Shown: positions 51,230 to 62,640, counted from the stretch's first letter. The stretch is DNA of 64,000 nucleotides from Acanthosepion pharaonis (GCA_903632075.3 CAHIKZ030005498.1:1822501-1886500), one strand, 5' to 3'. Translations and numbers: made by a program. The notes: a model not told the origin generated them from the sequence alone.

Positions 51230-52110
51230 GGCAATGAAGGGTCGAATAATGATTCAAGTAATTTCTCAGACATCGAATCTCCTGAAAAGAAGGCCGAAAC
51301 GTTGGGGGCAATGAAACGGGATAAAGTCCGAGTAATGTTATAATGCAAGTAATCATAATACCTTATTCAGACATCGAATCTCTGAAGATGAGCATACAAC
51401 GGTCGAAACGTTGGGAATATGGCAATTCAGGATAAAGTCCGAGTAAAATAATGCAAGTAAATAATACCTTATCTCAGACATCGTCTCTGAAGAATAATTT
51501 TATCTCAGACATCGAGAAGATACAACGGTCGAAACGTTGGGAATATGGCAATGAAGATCAGGATAACAGTCCGAGTTGTGTAAATATGGCACAACGGATG
51601 GCAAGATCAGGATAACAGTCCGAGTAATGTATATAATGCAAGTAATCATAATACCTTATCTCAGACATCGAATCTCCTGGCCGGAGCATACAAGAAGGCC
51701 GAAGATCAGGATAACAACGGTCAAAACATAATACCTTATTGGGAAATATGGCAATGAAAGAATTATGGATAAATGTCCGTATAATGTAAATAATGCAAGT
51801 AATCATAATCTTATCTCAATACCTCATCTCAGAGATATGAAGACAGATATTGAAGGCCGGAGCATATAACGGCCGATACAACGGTCGAAACGTTGGGAAT
51901 ATGGCAATGAAGATCAGGATAACAGTCCGAGTAATGTATATAATGCAAGTAATCATAATACCTTATCTCAGACATCGAATCTCCTGAAGAAGGCCGGAGC
52001 ATACAACGGCCGAAACATTGTGAATATGGCAATGGAGATGAGGATAAATGTCCGTATAATGTAAATAATGCAAGTAATCATAATACCTCATCTCAGAGAT
52101 ATAGACAGAA
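51230..52110 (+). repeat. scrambled tandem array of family J units
   Basis: Built from three words in irregular order: CTCAGACATCGAATCTCCTG; AAGAAGGCCGGAGC(A/G)TACAA + CGG(T/C)CGAAACGTTG; and AATATGGCAATGAAGATCAGGATAACAGTCCG + AATGTATATAATGCAAGTAATCATAATACC. At least seven partial units of 60-150 bp. Only the unit at 51.98-52.1 kb has the complete CTGAAGA-A-GGCCG..CGGCC-GAAA core. Others have lost one stem strand. Confidence 0.85.
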
Positions 52111-52570
52111 GTCCAGTCATATTCTTAAATAGCCTCGTCAGAGCTATAGTCTCATAAGGATGTCATGCATAGCGCCAGACCCATTCAGAAATATTTAAAC
52201 TCTCATCTACGTGCAACCGTTTCCTAAGAAATGGTTTCTTCTTGTACAACTGCTTTCTTATATCAATGGTGAAAAAAGGCTTTGAGCGTGTGAAGCCTGA
52301 GGGTCTTGTCGAAGATCATCTTTTTTTTGAACATTTTGCACTGTCGCTACAAGAACACAAATAAAAACTACATCATTTGAGGACTACCAACAGCGGCAAC
52401 GACTAAAATGGCTAGCACATGTAACTTAGAGAAAATAAAGACTTAATCAAGATGTTAACATTCCACATGACTTAAATAAAAGATTACGAAAGAAATCCCA
52501 GTCAATAGTGGAAAGATCAATAACAGTTACTGGACTTGAGAAAAACTTTTTTGAAAAATTGTTTTAAGGG
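52105..52570 (+). pseudogene. LINE ORF2 C-terminal fragment
   Basis: Segments SLVRAIVS-like..GCHAWRQTHSEIF, MVKKGFERVKPEGLVEDHL, and TSFEDYQQRQRLKWLAHVT near 52.37-52.44 kb, matching the ..VLYGCESW.. and (R)QLKWLGHV blocks that end many LINE ORF2 proteins. Stops and shifts throughout. Confidence 0.6.
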
Positions 52571-52599
52571 AAAGATTTTATAAATTTTCAACAGAAAAC

Positions 52600-53894
52600 A
52601 ATTCTGACTACTCGGTCAATGAACGCCAAATGTTTCCTTGTAGGAAAACTGTTAATATTACTATCCCTATACATATAGATATTTATTTATTGTATACTTA
52701 CTCTTGGAATTTTCATTTTCTGCTTATCTCTTTTAAATGAATACTTGTACTATTTTTATAGTCATTCTTATCATCCAATAGACACAGATAATATCGTTCC
52801 TCATCCCATTTTTCTGATAATAATAATTATGTTGTTCCAGTCCGAAAGGAAAGACTGCTAAAAGCACCCTCCTCCTAAAATCTACAAATCTTATAGATAC
52901 ATTTCGGGATTTCTTCCTAAGCAATAAAAATGAATCGCTTCTAAATTTCTTGTAAATGTTTTTGCTCTTTCTTGTTTTGAAGTCAGAACACTATAATCAC
53001 TTGACTGTATCCCTTTTTAGTGTGAATACATTTTTTACTTTGGAAACTTGACTTATTCCTGTTACTTTGTCTAATTTTGACTTGCATATGTGACGCGTTT
53101 GGCAGAGAAGGGGCGTATTCAACAAAAAATCGAAAATTGCTTTTTTCTCTGCTAATTATCCATTATATTGTATCCAAGTATTTTATTAAAAAAAAAATAA
53201 GAGCCTCGATTTAGGTTTATAGTTTGTAGCCATGCAATGAGATGAGGCAACATAAACCGTAGATATGTCTGCAGAATATCATTACATGATTGTTACATAA
53301 TTATAGTGAAATCATTAAGGTTTTTTGTAAAAAGAATTTTATTTTTGGTCGTATATTAATTTAAAATATTCCTTTTTTTTAAGTCTTTATTTTTGAAATG
53401 GAATAAGATCATTCTAAATTTTATAATTTCGCTATTGCCCATCAAAATGACTGGAAGAAAGCAATAAAAAAAAAAAACAACAATAGAAAAGAGACGTAAC
53501 AAAGCGTATACGAAATAACTCCAGTTTGTTCAACTTCGGAAACTTAGCATTGCAGCCAAAATATTCTAAAAATGCTGCCGATAACAAAGAAAATCAAAAT
53601 ACCTAACAACAAATCGAATATAGCATCAAAATTTATATTATTTTTATTTACTTGTTATGTAACTAAATACAAAATTGTCAACAATGTTTCTGTAAAATTT
53701 GATATTTCGTATAATAAATTCATAATAAATATTATTATTGTTATTATTTTACTTAACTGTAAAGTCGTCAAACATTTACAATTCCTTAGGGTTAACGATG
53801 AAAAGAAACGTTAATCAAAACTGCCTAAAACCTTTACACGCGTATTGCCGCAAAATTATCAACTGTTAAATACACCCCTCCTCCGCCGAACGCG

Positions 53895-53895
<1 letters not shown>
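52600..53895. other. AT-rich, unassigned
   Basis: No gene or familiar repeat. Short A and T runs only. Confidence 0.5.

Positions 53896-53896
<1 letters not shown>

Positions 53897-53945
<49 letters not shown>
53897..53945. repeat. (TA)n microsatellite
   Basis: Truncates the LTR copy that follows. Confidence 0.95.
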
Positions 53946-53948
<3 letters not shown>

Positions 53949-54176
53949 GTTTCACAGTGGAGGCTTATATTTCACTAAGTCGGTCCTAAAAAGGTTCGAC
54001 GTACAAAAACGTTAGGAACTTGATATAAGAGTTAATGACGCAGCAATCTAGTTGTGGTGGTTGATACTTTAATGTCCGACATCGACTGACTCACCAACTC
54101 ACTGAGCGACTGCTACTACTCCTACTTATTATAGGTGGGAGAGTCTATTAACAATAGAATAGGTGTGTTCCAGTAT

Positions 54177-54177
<1 letters not shown>
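53946..54177 (-). mobile_element. LTR copy, same family as 11.26-11.53 kb
   Basis: Minus strand starts TGTTATACTGGAACACACCT, continues ATAGACTCTCCCACCTATAA, CGTCATTAACTC and AGGACCGACTTAGTG, and ends TAAGCCTCCACTGTGAAAC at (TA)n. The last ~15 bp of the LTR are missing. Confidence 0.75.
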
Positions 54178-54216
<39 letters not shown>

Positions 54217-54863
54217 CAGTGGGTATATACTGAATTTCTCGACGAGTTGAAAATGGATTTTTTTTTTCACAGTACGGGAAACGTATCGCTCATTAGCCTC
54301 ATTTAAGATACGGGGACAACCACTCCTTTGAATGTTTTCAATAGTATCGAATTTTTTTCCATTTTCGAACAACAGCACCAACTGTACTCACAAGCAAATT
54401 CAAATCTTGAGCGATTTTTCTATATCCCTTACCATCTTTGTGATTCTTCATGATCTTCTTGCGCATGTCGTTCGACAATTCTTTTGTTTTCACCATTTTC
54501 TTGCAGTAGTGGCAACAGAATAGCTGCAGTGTCTCAGAGCTGTTATCTAATAGCCAGTTGAGTGTCGTGCAGTGCTGTCATTGGTCGACATATCACATCA
54601 TATCAATATGGGTAGGAATCATGACGACATGTCTCTTCTAGCATAATATTTGCATTGGTGTTAAATACTTTTGCATATGGGTTATTTATTTTATTTATTG
54701 TCAATAAATGTTTCTCAAAACAGTGGTTTTAAATTTTCTTTCTATGTTTTGATCGACAATGTTCCTTTTAAATATTTCCTATAAGTTTCGTTGAAATTGA
54801 TCTGTTATTTTTGAGATATGTAAGAAAAACCAATGTATTAAATACTTTTGCTACCCACTCTGT

Positions 54864-54865
<2 letters not shown>
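54178..54865 (-). pseudogene. Tc1-like transposon, 5' part, frameshifted transposase N-terminus
   Basis: Minus strand from the ATG at 54495: MVKTKELSNDMRKKIMKN, then HKDGKGYRKIAQDLNLLVST and VGAVVRKWKK, the first helix-turn-helix of Tc1 transposases. A one-base shift in an A7 run near 54357 leads to FDTIENIQRSGCPRILNEAN, the linker before the second HTH (family R.GCP or RPGRP). The frame ends in a (TA)n tract at 54178-54212, so the DDE domain is gone. The outer end at about 54865 reads CACAGAGTGGGTAGCAAAAG, a probable terminal repeat. Confidence 0.85.

Positions 54866-54931
<66 letters not shown>
54866..54931. repeat. (TA)n microsatellite
   Basis: About 65 bp. Confidence 0.97.
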
Positions 54932-54936
<5 letters not shown>

Positions 54937-55194
54937 GAAATCAGCTGCATTAACATGAAGCAATCCACACTCAACAAAATTACATTTCAAACTAGTCACA
55001 ATACATTACAATGCATCTAGACATATGGTTCTGTTGTAATACTTCGGTCTATCACGTGGTATGACGTCATAGAACCGCATCTTGAAATTACGATCTTCGT
55101 CTCTTACATCGCCATCGTTATTTTCGCATCGCAAATTTCTATGTTAAAATAACAAAATATCATCTTTGACGGTGGATATCTTTGTTTCATGCCC

Positions 55195-55260
55195 GTATAA
55201 CCCCTCCGACGATGGCTCACATGAGCCGAAAGCTTAGGACTAAATAATAAAAAAAATATC
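55195..55260 (+). repeat. hammerhead-like core variant
   Basis: CCGACGA, T, GGCTC-ACAT-GAGCC, GAAA, GCTTAGGAC at 55206-55232. Perfect 5-bp helix II, but U4 of the core is C and no helix III forms. Confidence 0.4.
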
Positions 55261-55368
55261 GAAATGTTGGACAATCTATATTTTCACCAGAAATTAAAGC
55301 AAACATTAGAACGGCTCATGATCAGACCTAATAGACATTCATTGTCTGTTATATTTAATTGTATACGT

Positions 55369-55369
<1 letters not shown>

Positions 55370-55403
<34 letters not shown>

Positions 55404-55415
55404 GTGTGTGTGTGT
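55370..55415. repeat. (TA)n-(TG)n microsatellite
   Basis: Simple repeat. Confidence 0.95.
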
Positions 55416-55936
55416 ATGAGTTTGACTTGCATGTATATTGTTTGCTTTTTATTATTAGTGGTTTTTCTTTCATTTCTTTATTGTTTGAGAACATTGTGAA
55501 TTCCGTTTATTGAGCATTTTGCCAATTACATTTGACCATGGCCAATTTGTCGACAATTCAATTCTTTTCATCTTGTATTCTCCAATATATATTCCTATTA
55601 ACCCATTAACGAGGCAACATAATACAAAAAAAAGAGTTCTCAGACACGCACATGGTCACTTTTGGCGTCATCTGACCGGAGTAAGAGGCAAAAAAAAAAA
55701 AAAAATGGATTGGGAAAAGGCAATAAAAAATCTTTATCATGTGACGCAACGAAAAAGGTGATGATTCTCACACTGGGAACATTAATGTTCAATGAATTTG
55801 TAATGTAGCCCAGTTAAACAAAAATCAATAACAAGCGCCGACAGAGGCAACAGAAGTAGCAGAAAGAAAATGTAATTTTATTGTGCCCCCATATGTCAAC
55901 TAAATACATAGATATATACAAAGAATATCTTCGTAA

Positions 55937-55939
<3 letters not shown>

Positions 55940-55968
<29 letters not shown>
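55940..55968. repeat. (CA)n microsatellite
   Basis: Immediately left of the mariner derivative. Confidence 0.95.
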
Positions 55969-55978
55969 CACATATATA

Positions 55979-56815
55979 AGGGTGTTCCAATAACTTGGAT
56001 CGATTTTAAATGTGAATTAATTTTAAGCATCTAATGATATTTTTTTCTTTTTCTTCCAGATTTAACAACTTAAGTTTTTGGCAATTTCAACCAGGGAAAG
56101 ATTAACAATCAAACAACGTGTTAAAGTTATTGAAGCCTATTACGAAAATAGACGTTCAAATTTATAAATATACGGCCCAATGATACCGCTAGCAGAAAAT
56201 GCTCACCAAACAGTGACCTTTTGTGGATGCAGTGGCTTTTCAACAGTCTTCCTTGGATTTTCATCAGCCCAAATGCGACAATTCTGTTTATTAACAAAGA
56301 TGAAAATGGGCTTCATCACTAAAGAGGGTTTTTTTTTGTGAAATATCTTCATCGGCTTGTCTTTGCTCATACACCCGATTGACGAATGTACGGCGCTCCA
56401 AATGATCAGCAGGTTTCAGATCTTGTGCCAAATGAATTTTGTAAGCGTGTAGAGACAAAATTTCGATTGTAACGTTGTTATGTAGAGGTTCGATTCCTTC
56501 ACGCGGTGACGAATAGAGGTGTCTGGATTTTCAGCAACATTCTCGTGTACTCCAGCAATATTTTCATCTGAACGGCGTAAACGAGCAGCCAGTGGTGTTC
56601 TCACATCTGCTACCGACCCAGTTTGTTTGAATTTACGAACAATTTTTCCAATCGCCTTCTTGAAACTTTAACACGTTGTTTGATTTTTAATCTTTCCATG
56701 GTTAAAATGGCCAAAAACTTAAGTTGTTAAATCTGAAAGAAAAAGAGAAAAGAAAAATCATTAGACGCTTAAAATTAATTCACATTTAAAATCGGTCCAA
56801 GTTATTGGAACACCA
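55979..56815 (-). mobile_element. foldback mariner derivative with long inverted arms
   Basis: Left end AGGGTGTTCCAATAACTTGG and right end CCAAGTTATTGGAACACCAT are inverted, next to TA on each side. The inverted similarity continues about 150 bp inward and includes coding sequence. The right arm on the minus strand encodes the transposase start MERLKIKQRVKVSRR-like (shifted) and VRKFKQTGSVADVRTPLAAR, then ENIAGVHENVAENPDTSIRH. The left arm encodes IKQRVKVIEAYYENRRS on the plus strand. The centre carries a decayed minus-strand middle region (QKVTVWC.., FVNRVYEQR.., ADENPRK). No intact transposase. Confidence 0.8.
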
Positions 56816-56829
56816 TTACATCTAACACA

Positions 56830-57260
56830 CATCTATGTATACATTACAGATATACATCTTTGTTAACCCGTTGAGCCCGACGTCCTTGAACAATTTTAAC
56901 CTTTTTGCCTGAGCAAAATTCCCAAACAATTGGTATGTAATGTTTCACTGTAGATATAAAAATAGCTCCAAGTGTTTACCCACCGATTAACCGGTGGCTG
57001 GGCATTAAGTCATTTCTCTCTACCATCGGTAAAGTGGTGGCCAGGGCTTGACGTGTTAAGTTCGTATGAGAACTTGAAGACAGTTCTTTTTTTTTTTTTT
57101 TCTTTTTTGTAATAAATATCGTATATGTCCAATGTGGTGTCGTTTGTATGGGTTCAGTTCAAGGTCCAATCTAGAAAATAATATATTCAGCACCACCAAG
57201 AAAACCTTACCTTTAACTAAGATATGTAGATGATATCCTTACTTTAGTTAAAAAACATAG
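56830..57260. other. unassigned
   Basis: Includes a tandem-like ACCGGTGGCTGGGCATTAAG stretch and a T run. No gene recognised. Confidence 0.4.
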
Positions 57261-57367
57261 AAGATATATATATATAAACGGCAACTGTTCGCTCGACTGC
57301 TGAATTTCATACGCGACGCACTCTTCAGGGGGCTGAGTATGGTGATTTTTACTAAGCGTAGCTTAGA

Positions 57368-57482
57368 TTTGGCAAATTGCCGGAATTACGAGGCACCCAG
57401 TGAGGATTGAACTCACTTCACTACTTGTTCTAGCGAGACTAACTTGTTAACCATTACTCCACTTTGAGGTGCTGCGTATGGA
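57368..57482 (-). mobile_element. SINE family B, inverted copy
   Basis: Minus strand: GGAGTAATGGTTAACAAGTT (A box), GAGTTCAATCCTCACTGGG (B box), AAATCTAAGCTACGC end. Confidence 0.85.
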
Positions 57483-57569
57483 CTCCATAATCAGCCTCCG
57501 AAGACTGTGTCGTGCAAGAAACTTCGATTCGTGCGAACGCTGAGGGATTATATAACAATAGGAAAATAT

Positions 57570-57611
<42 letters not shown>

Positions 57612-57900
57612 CTATTGTTATATAACAATATGAAAACTATTATTATCCGACACGTTTCCTCCAATGTGGACTCTTTCTAGGCAAAAACTAAATGAAATTT
57701 AAAACAAAGTAACTATTAACAACAAAACAAAATATCCTTAGCAAATGGAAGAATTTAGAAAACGCTACTGCATTCATATTGTCAAGTGAAAATTACGAAT
57801 ATGAATGAATATAATAGTTTTCTAAATTCTACTAGTAGTTAAGGACATTTTGTTTTGTTGCTAATAGTTACTTTGTTTATAAAAAAAATCATTTCATGAG
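57570..57900. repeat. foldback copy of family I
   Basis: AACAAAGTAACTATTAACAA, AAATATCCTTAGC and AAGAATTTAGAAAACGCTAC (57.70-57.77 kb) are followed by their inverse, AGTTTTCTAAATTCTACTAG to TTGCTAATAGTTACTTTGTT (57.81-57.88 kb). Left of this, (TA)n at 57574-57610 lies inside another small palindrome (AACAATAGGAAAATATTGTT / TTCCTATTGTTATA). Confidence 0.8.
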
Positions 57901-57909
57901 ATTTTATTA

Positions 57910-58222
57910 TAGTGGTGAAGGTTTCGTGCCGGACAATCCACACTTTTTGAAGAGCCGAATACAGAGACCTGGTGCCCTACGTGCCACAAGGTCCCTAAAC
58001 CACCCTCCGCAGGTTTTGAATTCAGAGTTTTCCTTCTCCTAGACCAGTTGCCATCCAAGGCTATAGAACCCAGTCTGTCTTATTTACCCATAGCTGGAGG
58101 AGGAAGAAGAGGATTCACATCTTTCCAAAGGGTATTAGCACGTAAGTGAATACGAGTAGAATTCGAACTCAGCCAGTTCTCCGATTCCTCAATCCAAGTC
58201 ACTATCCACTACTCCACCGTGC
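57910..58222 (-). mobile_element. SINE family A, nearly complete, inverted
   Basis: Minus strand head GCACGGTGGAGTAGTGGATA, B box AGTTCGAATTC, body as at 30.67 kb, ending CCACACTTTTT..GGTTTCGTGCC inverted at 57.92 kb. The 3' ~100 bp are missing. Head touches T7 and (TA)n. Confidence 0.85.
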
Positions 58223-58227
58223 CTCCT

Positions 58228-58233
<6 letters not shown>

Positions 58234-58300
<67 letters not shown>

Positions 58301-58312
58301 ATATATATATTC
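58234..58312. repeat. (TA)n microsatellite
   Basis: About 75 bp. Confidence 0.97.
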
Positions 58313-58354
58313 GACTTTTTAGGTCAATCTATTTATTCTTTATCGGCTCATAAT

Positions 58355-58530
58355 TTATTTCTTTTTTTCTTTTCCTTCTCTCTCACACACCCCTCTCTCT
58401 CTTCCTTTTTTTTCCACTTATTTTTTAAATTTTTTTCCTTTTTATTATTGATATTTTTTTTTCTTAATTTTTAGTGTTTTTCTTCTTTTCTGTTTCTCTT
58501 TTTTTTTTTTCTCCTTTCTTCTTCTTATCC
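58355..58530. repeat. T/C-rich low-complexity
   Basis: Pyrimidine-rich with poly-T runs. 58.53-59.5 kb is otherwise unassigned. Confidence 0.8.
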
Positions 58531-59560
58531 AGATATGTCTTTCTGGATAGATTAATTTTCTTAAAAATATTCGGTCTCACGAGATGAATATAACAATATT
58601 CACGAAATAAATTTATAACCGATATAAATTTTTAAGCTGTTTTCTTAATGTATCATTATAAATTGGTCTGTAACTTGCATTGAGTTCTGACTGAATTAAT
58701 GTCCTTCTTGGAATAATCCCTACCAATTACAAATTGCTATATATATATATATATACACACACAAACATTCACTTTATATTCCCTTTGCTCTTTCAAGACG
58801 TAGCAACGCAATAAAAGCGTAGATATCAAGAATTTTATCTCGATGATGAAAAGAGGGTATAAATCAGAAGCGAATGTACGAGGTAGATGCCTATGTCTGA
58901 GAAGGGTAGGAATACACGAGATTTGTGTCGGAGGCAGAGCTCTCCTTCCCTTGTCTTTTCCACCAATCCCGCCACATGATGCAAGTGATGGTTAGGCATA
59001 GCGGGACGCAAAACCAGCGTGTGACGGGATTTTAGTACTGGTTTGGGGGTGAAGCATATCTATTTTTGCGCATCTTTCTTCCCTGAACGTGTCTGAGTTT
59101 TCGTTATTTTACCGTTGTCGATAGCGGCTGAAAAAAAAAAGTCCTCCCACTTTATCTATTACTGTGCCTACCCCTCCTTTTGCTTGCCTCCGAGATAAGG
59201 TGGGAGTTGTTATTTATTGTCCTTGTCTGTCTGGCTGGCTGGCGTAAGGCCGTATGTCGGTTACTCTCAGTGAGTATCAAACCTCTTCCACTAATGATTT
59301 TATTTGCGAGAAAGTTTTTTTTTTTTTTTTTTACTAATGAACACGTCCGTATAGACGCCAAATTATTTTCTAAATTCAGCTTCGTTTTTATCATTCTGAA
59401 GCGCAAAGTGAGAAAAGAATGCTTGGAGAATTCGACTCTCGTATGATATATTGAATGCAACAGAAGCAAAACGAAATATTAGGTGACCGACCCAACGTAT
59501 TTCTGTATATGGAAGGCAAAACAGTGTGACGTCGTCCCCCGGTCGCAGCGTCGACTGTGT

Positions 59561-60897
59561 CGTTCGATCCCGTTCGCGGCGCCAATTGTGACGTCACGTG
59601 CTCCCCAGGCTCTGATATCCTGGTCACGGACAGCACCAGTTGTGACGTCTTTTGTCGCGGCGTCAGCTGTTCGCTCCTCGCTGCTCCAAACGTGACGTTC
59701 TCACCCTTTGGTTAGATTGATACCAGCGTCGTCGTTCTCAACCCGCTTCCAACGCCTGGTTACCAGGGTAACTGCACTGATCTCCGGTCTGCCTACCCAC
59801 GTTGTGACTTGATCTTAGACAGACGAGATCAAACAGGGCTTGGGGCCGTACTGCAAGTTGAGTCTAACGGGGGTGATAACACACAATTATGTATAAAAAA
59901 AAAAAAATAAATAAAATAAAAACTCACAAGGTCCAACGTATCAAGAAAAAGGTAACAAACTTTTATGTCTATTTGCTCGGTGCATAGGACTATGCCTACC
60001 TCCCGACCCGTTCTGTGGATTGTGGCATGACGCTTTTACTAGGCAACTTTAAGGCTTCCAGTTGTCTGCTCTCTAAGAAATTTGTGTTTCGGCGTGTCCT
60101 TGGACGAAAGTCGAAAAAAACTTATTTCTGTGGTCTGATTCTAAGTCGCTCTTCAAACTACTTGTTCTTGGTTGAAGAAGAGTCCAGAAGTGTGCGTGAA
60201 TCTTGGTCAGCTATCTTGACGCGGTTTCAACACTGGGCGCTCATTTCTGCTTGTCGTTCACGGCTCAAACTCCAACTCAAACTCTCTCGCCGTCCGTGGC
60301 TGAAACTCTCTCGCCGTCCGCGGCGCAAAACTCTTCAGAGTCTGAATTACTGATCATCATCTCCGCCGTCGTTCCGCCGTCGTTCACTTCGGCTTCGATT
60401 GGACGAACTTCTTCACTTCGGCTTCGATTGGACGAACTTCTTCACTTCGGCTTCGATTGGACGAACTTCTTCACTTCAGCTTGGGTTGGACGAACTTTTT
60501 CACTTAGGCCAAACGAACTGGCCTTTCTTGCCCGCAAAGGGGCGAATGAACCTGGCTCGCCGTCCGCGGCGCAAACTGATTTCTGTCGGTTGGGGTCCCG
60601 CTTTTATTGACGCAGTCAAAACTGAATTAGGTCTGTCGGCGCCAGGGTTTTCTCTTTTGATAATTCTAAATACGTATCCACCCTTCTTATTTCTGGTTAG
60701 GGATTTTCCATTTTCGGTAACTCACTTTCACTCCCACTTCCTTATTGTGTCTCTGACGGCGTATACCCGCTTCCCCGCTTCTTCGTATGCCATGTGACCG
60801 CTTTCGGCCAATGAGGTCCTGGTCGGGTATCTTTCCTCCTCCTTCGTGTGTCATGTGATCTTATTTAGCCAATGACGTCTTTAGTCGGGCGTGGACA
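59561..60897 (-). mobile_element. candidate LTR with primer-binding-like site
   Basis: On the minus strand, TGTCCACGCCCGACTAAAGA (from 60895) to ...CACGTGACGTCACA (59587) has TG..CA ends. It is followed two bases later by TGGCGCCGCGAACGGGATC, close to a tRNA-Lys-type primer site (TGGCGCC.CGAAC.GGGA). The interval is CpG-rich compared with the window, has repeated TCATTGGC boxes in a duplicated 60-bp block (60770-60895), and a full CRE palindrome TGACGTCA at 59589. No second LTR or gag-pol found. Alternatively the site is a tRNA 3' half, because the plus strand also has a B box (GTTCGATCC). Confidence 0.35.
60385..60500. repeat. 29-bp minisatellite, four copies
   Basis: Unit CACTTCGGCTTCGATTGGAC plus GAACTTCTT at 60385, 60414, 60443 and 60472. 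The last copy is diverged. Lies within the LTR candidate. Confidence 0.95.
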
Positions 60898-60939
60898 ATC
60901 CGTGGCTTTGTTCTGGGGGAAGAAACACCTTGCTTAAAA

Positions 60940-61530
60940 AAAAACAAAAATTTAAATTGCCCTTATCATGAGCGACTGCGATGACACCTTCGGCTTTTTA
61001 ATACGTGGTATTTGTCAAGCAGTTTATCGCTAATTGGATATGATCTAAGAAAGAAATTTCTCAGACCTTTTGGCGTTTTGGAACGAAATAAAAATATTTC
61101 CTTTTCCCGGCCAAAGGCCTGATAATAAAATTTTCATTATCTCAAAAAAAAACCATTTTCAGCGAACATCATCTTGTGTGGCTTTTTCCAATTCTGGAAA
61201 TTGTCTGTGCTTTCGTATTAATGGTTTGTCTTCATATCCTTAGATACACTTCCCCACCCACTTAGACCTCTACTATCATCACACTTTCCACTTGTTACTT
61301 ATCAAATATATTTTTCATTGTCCCTAAACTTTGTTTCTTCAACCAATTGATAATAACTTCTATTTTCCGTGGACACGGAAGTAGGTCAGGTGCTTGACCT
61401 GATATTTTTCGACATCTGGTATCTGTCAGCCGTGCCCGTGTGTGCTCGCTTATGACCTGGTTTCGTATTATGTTTTCTTTCTTTCTTCCAGATCGCTTGA
61501 ACGTAAAGAAAGAATTATTCCTAAAACTCG
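60940..61530. other. unassigned
   Basis: Contains a small hairpin CCGGCCAAAGGCC at 61.11 kb. No gene. Confidence 0.4.
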
Positions 61531-61957
61531 AAATATTTTTCAGCCCTAAATAATTATCAAATGGTTGACAAACCGTAAAAAACAAATCATATATTTATGA
61601 ATATTTCTTTTCAGCTCGCTAGGTATGCATGGTGCTACAACAGACTTTGATTTTATCATTAGTCGAGAGAAACATTGAGTTACGATGTATAGGAAGCTGT
61701 GAAGAGCCGTTATCGTCTTAAAGGAATATAACACATAAAGGAGTATATACTATTCTATTCGGATTGGTATGCTCATCTCGGTTATTATCTTCCCAATTTA
61801 GGTTGATATAATTTTCGATCTTCAGCTGTCTGTCTCCGTATTCATAATCCTTATAATTTCAAACTGAACACTTTATTCAGTCGATGAAACTAGGTTGTTC
61901 TTTTACTGCTTTTCGTGCTGAGGTGGTTTTTCAAACCAGTTAATATTTGCTGGTCTT

Positions 61958-62107
61958 GTCTGGTTCGCCGGCGATCGTGAGTCGGGTGTCTGGTTCGCCG
62001 GCGATCGTGAGTCGGGTGTCTGGTTCGCCGGAAGTCAAGGATCGCGTGTCTGGTTCGCCGGCAGTCAAGGATCGCGTGTCTGGTTCGCCGGCAGTCAAGG
62101 ATCGCAC
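61958..62107. repeat. 30-bp minisatellite, five copies
   Basis: Units at 61958, 61988, 62018, 62048 and 62078: GTCTGGTTCGCCGGCGATCG plus TGAGTCGGGT, or the variant GCAGTCAAGGATCGCGT. Two subtypes: copies 1-2 and 3-5. Period divisible by three keeps one plus and two minus frames open (VSGSPAIVSR in plus). Confidence 0.97.
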
Positions 62108-62189
62108 GTCGGGTCCACTGACAGACCACTTCGGATTTGTAAGACTATTTAAACCATAGTTGGAGATTTTCAATTCATAGCTCTATATT

Positions 62190-62352
62190 CGCTTGCCATT
62201 GAAGGCTATAGGACACCAGTCTGTCCTGCTATTCATAGCTGGGAGAAGAATAGATGGATACGCATTTAATTAAATATAACGAACCCGACCAGAATTCGAA
62301 CGTGTTTCAACGATTTTTCTTTCGAAGCCGAAAGCCAGTGCACCACAACACA
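62190..62352 (-). mobile_element. SINE family A-like fragment, inverted
   Basis: TTGAAGGCTATAGGACACCA and GTCTGTCCTGCTATTCATAG match the body. CAGAATTCGAACGTG is a B box on the minus strand, and the head lies at about 62340. Confidence 0.7.
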
Positions 62353-62449
62353 CATCTTCTGAAATCATAATGTATCGAAAAAGCAAAATATTTCATTTCA
62401 CCGTTTGTTGAGGAATAAGATGAAAGAAATAGTTATATTTTGTTGTCTT

Positions 62450-62640
62450 TAAACCCGAGCCTTGTGAGTGAAATCGGGTAAACGAAACACTGGGTGGAGG
62501 GCTGTCGATAGCTGTGCTAGCACGAAGTCACAAGCCATTGTGACCAAAGGTTTGAGTGTGCTGGAGTTGTTAAGATCCTTGCTCACGCTAGACAATACGC
62601 TCTCTCTCAGAAACTGTAACTAATGTCTGCTCAGCATAGT
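62450..62640 (+). mobile_element. possible SINE tail of another family
   Basis: GAGCCTTGTGAGTGAAATCG, GTAAACGAAACACTG and GGGCTGTCG resemble the conserved tail of mollusc SINEs (CCTTGTGAGTGGATTTGGTA type). No tRNA head seen. Confidence 0.4.

Noticed and set aside
51230..52110. Repeat-spacer look of the family J array
   Set aside because: The spacers are themselves repeated words in scrambled order, and unit lengths are irregular.
60015..60797. Plus-strand frames of 112-135 codons in CpG-rich sequence
   Set aside because: They follow the 29-bp repeat and the CCGTCCGCGGC direct repeats; no conserved domain, and an LTR candidate on the other strand explains the composition better.
61890..62173. 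Overlapping frames on both strands with RRTRH or VSGSPA repeats
   Set aside because: Result of a minisatellite whose period is divisible by three.
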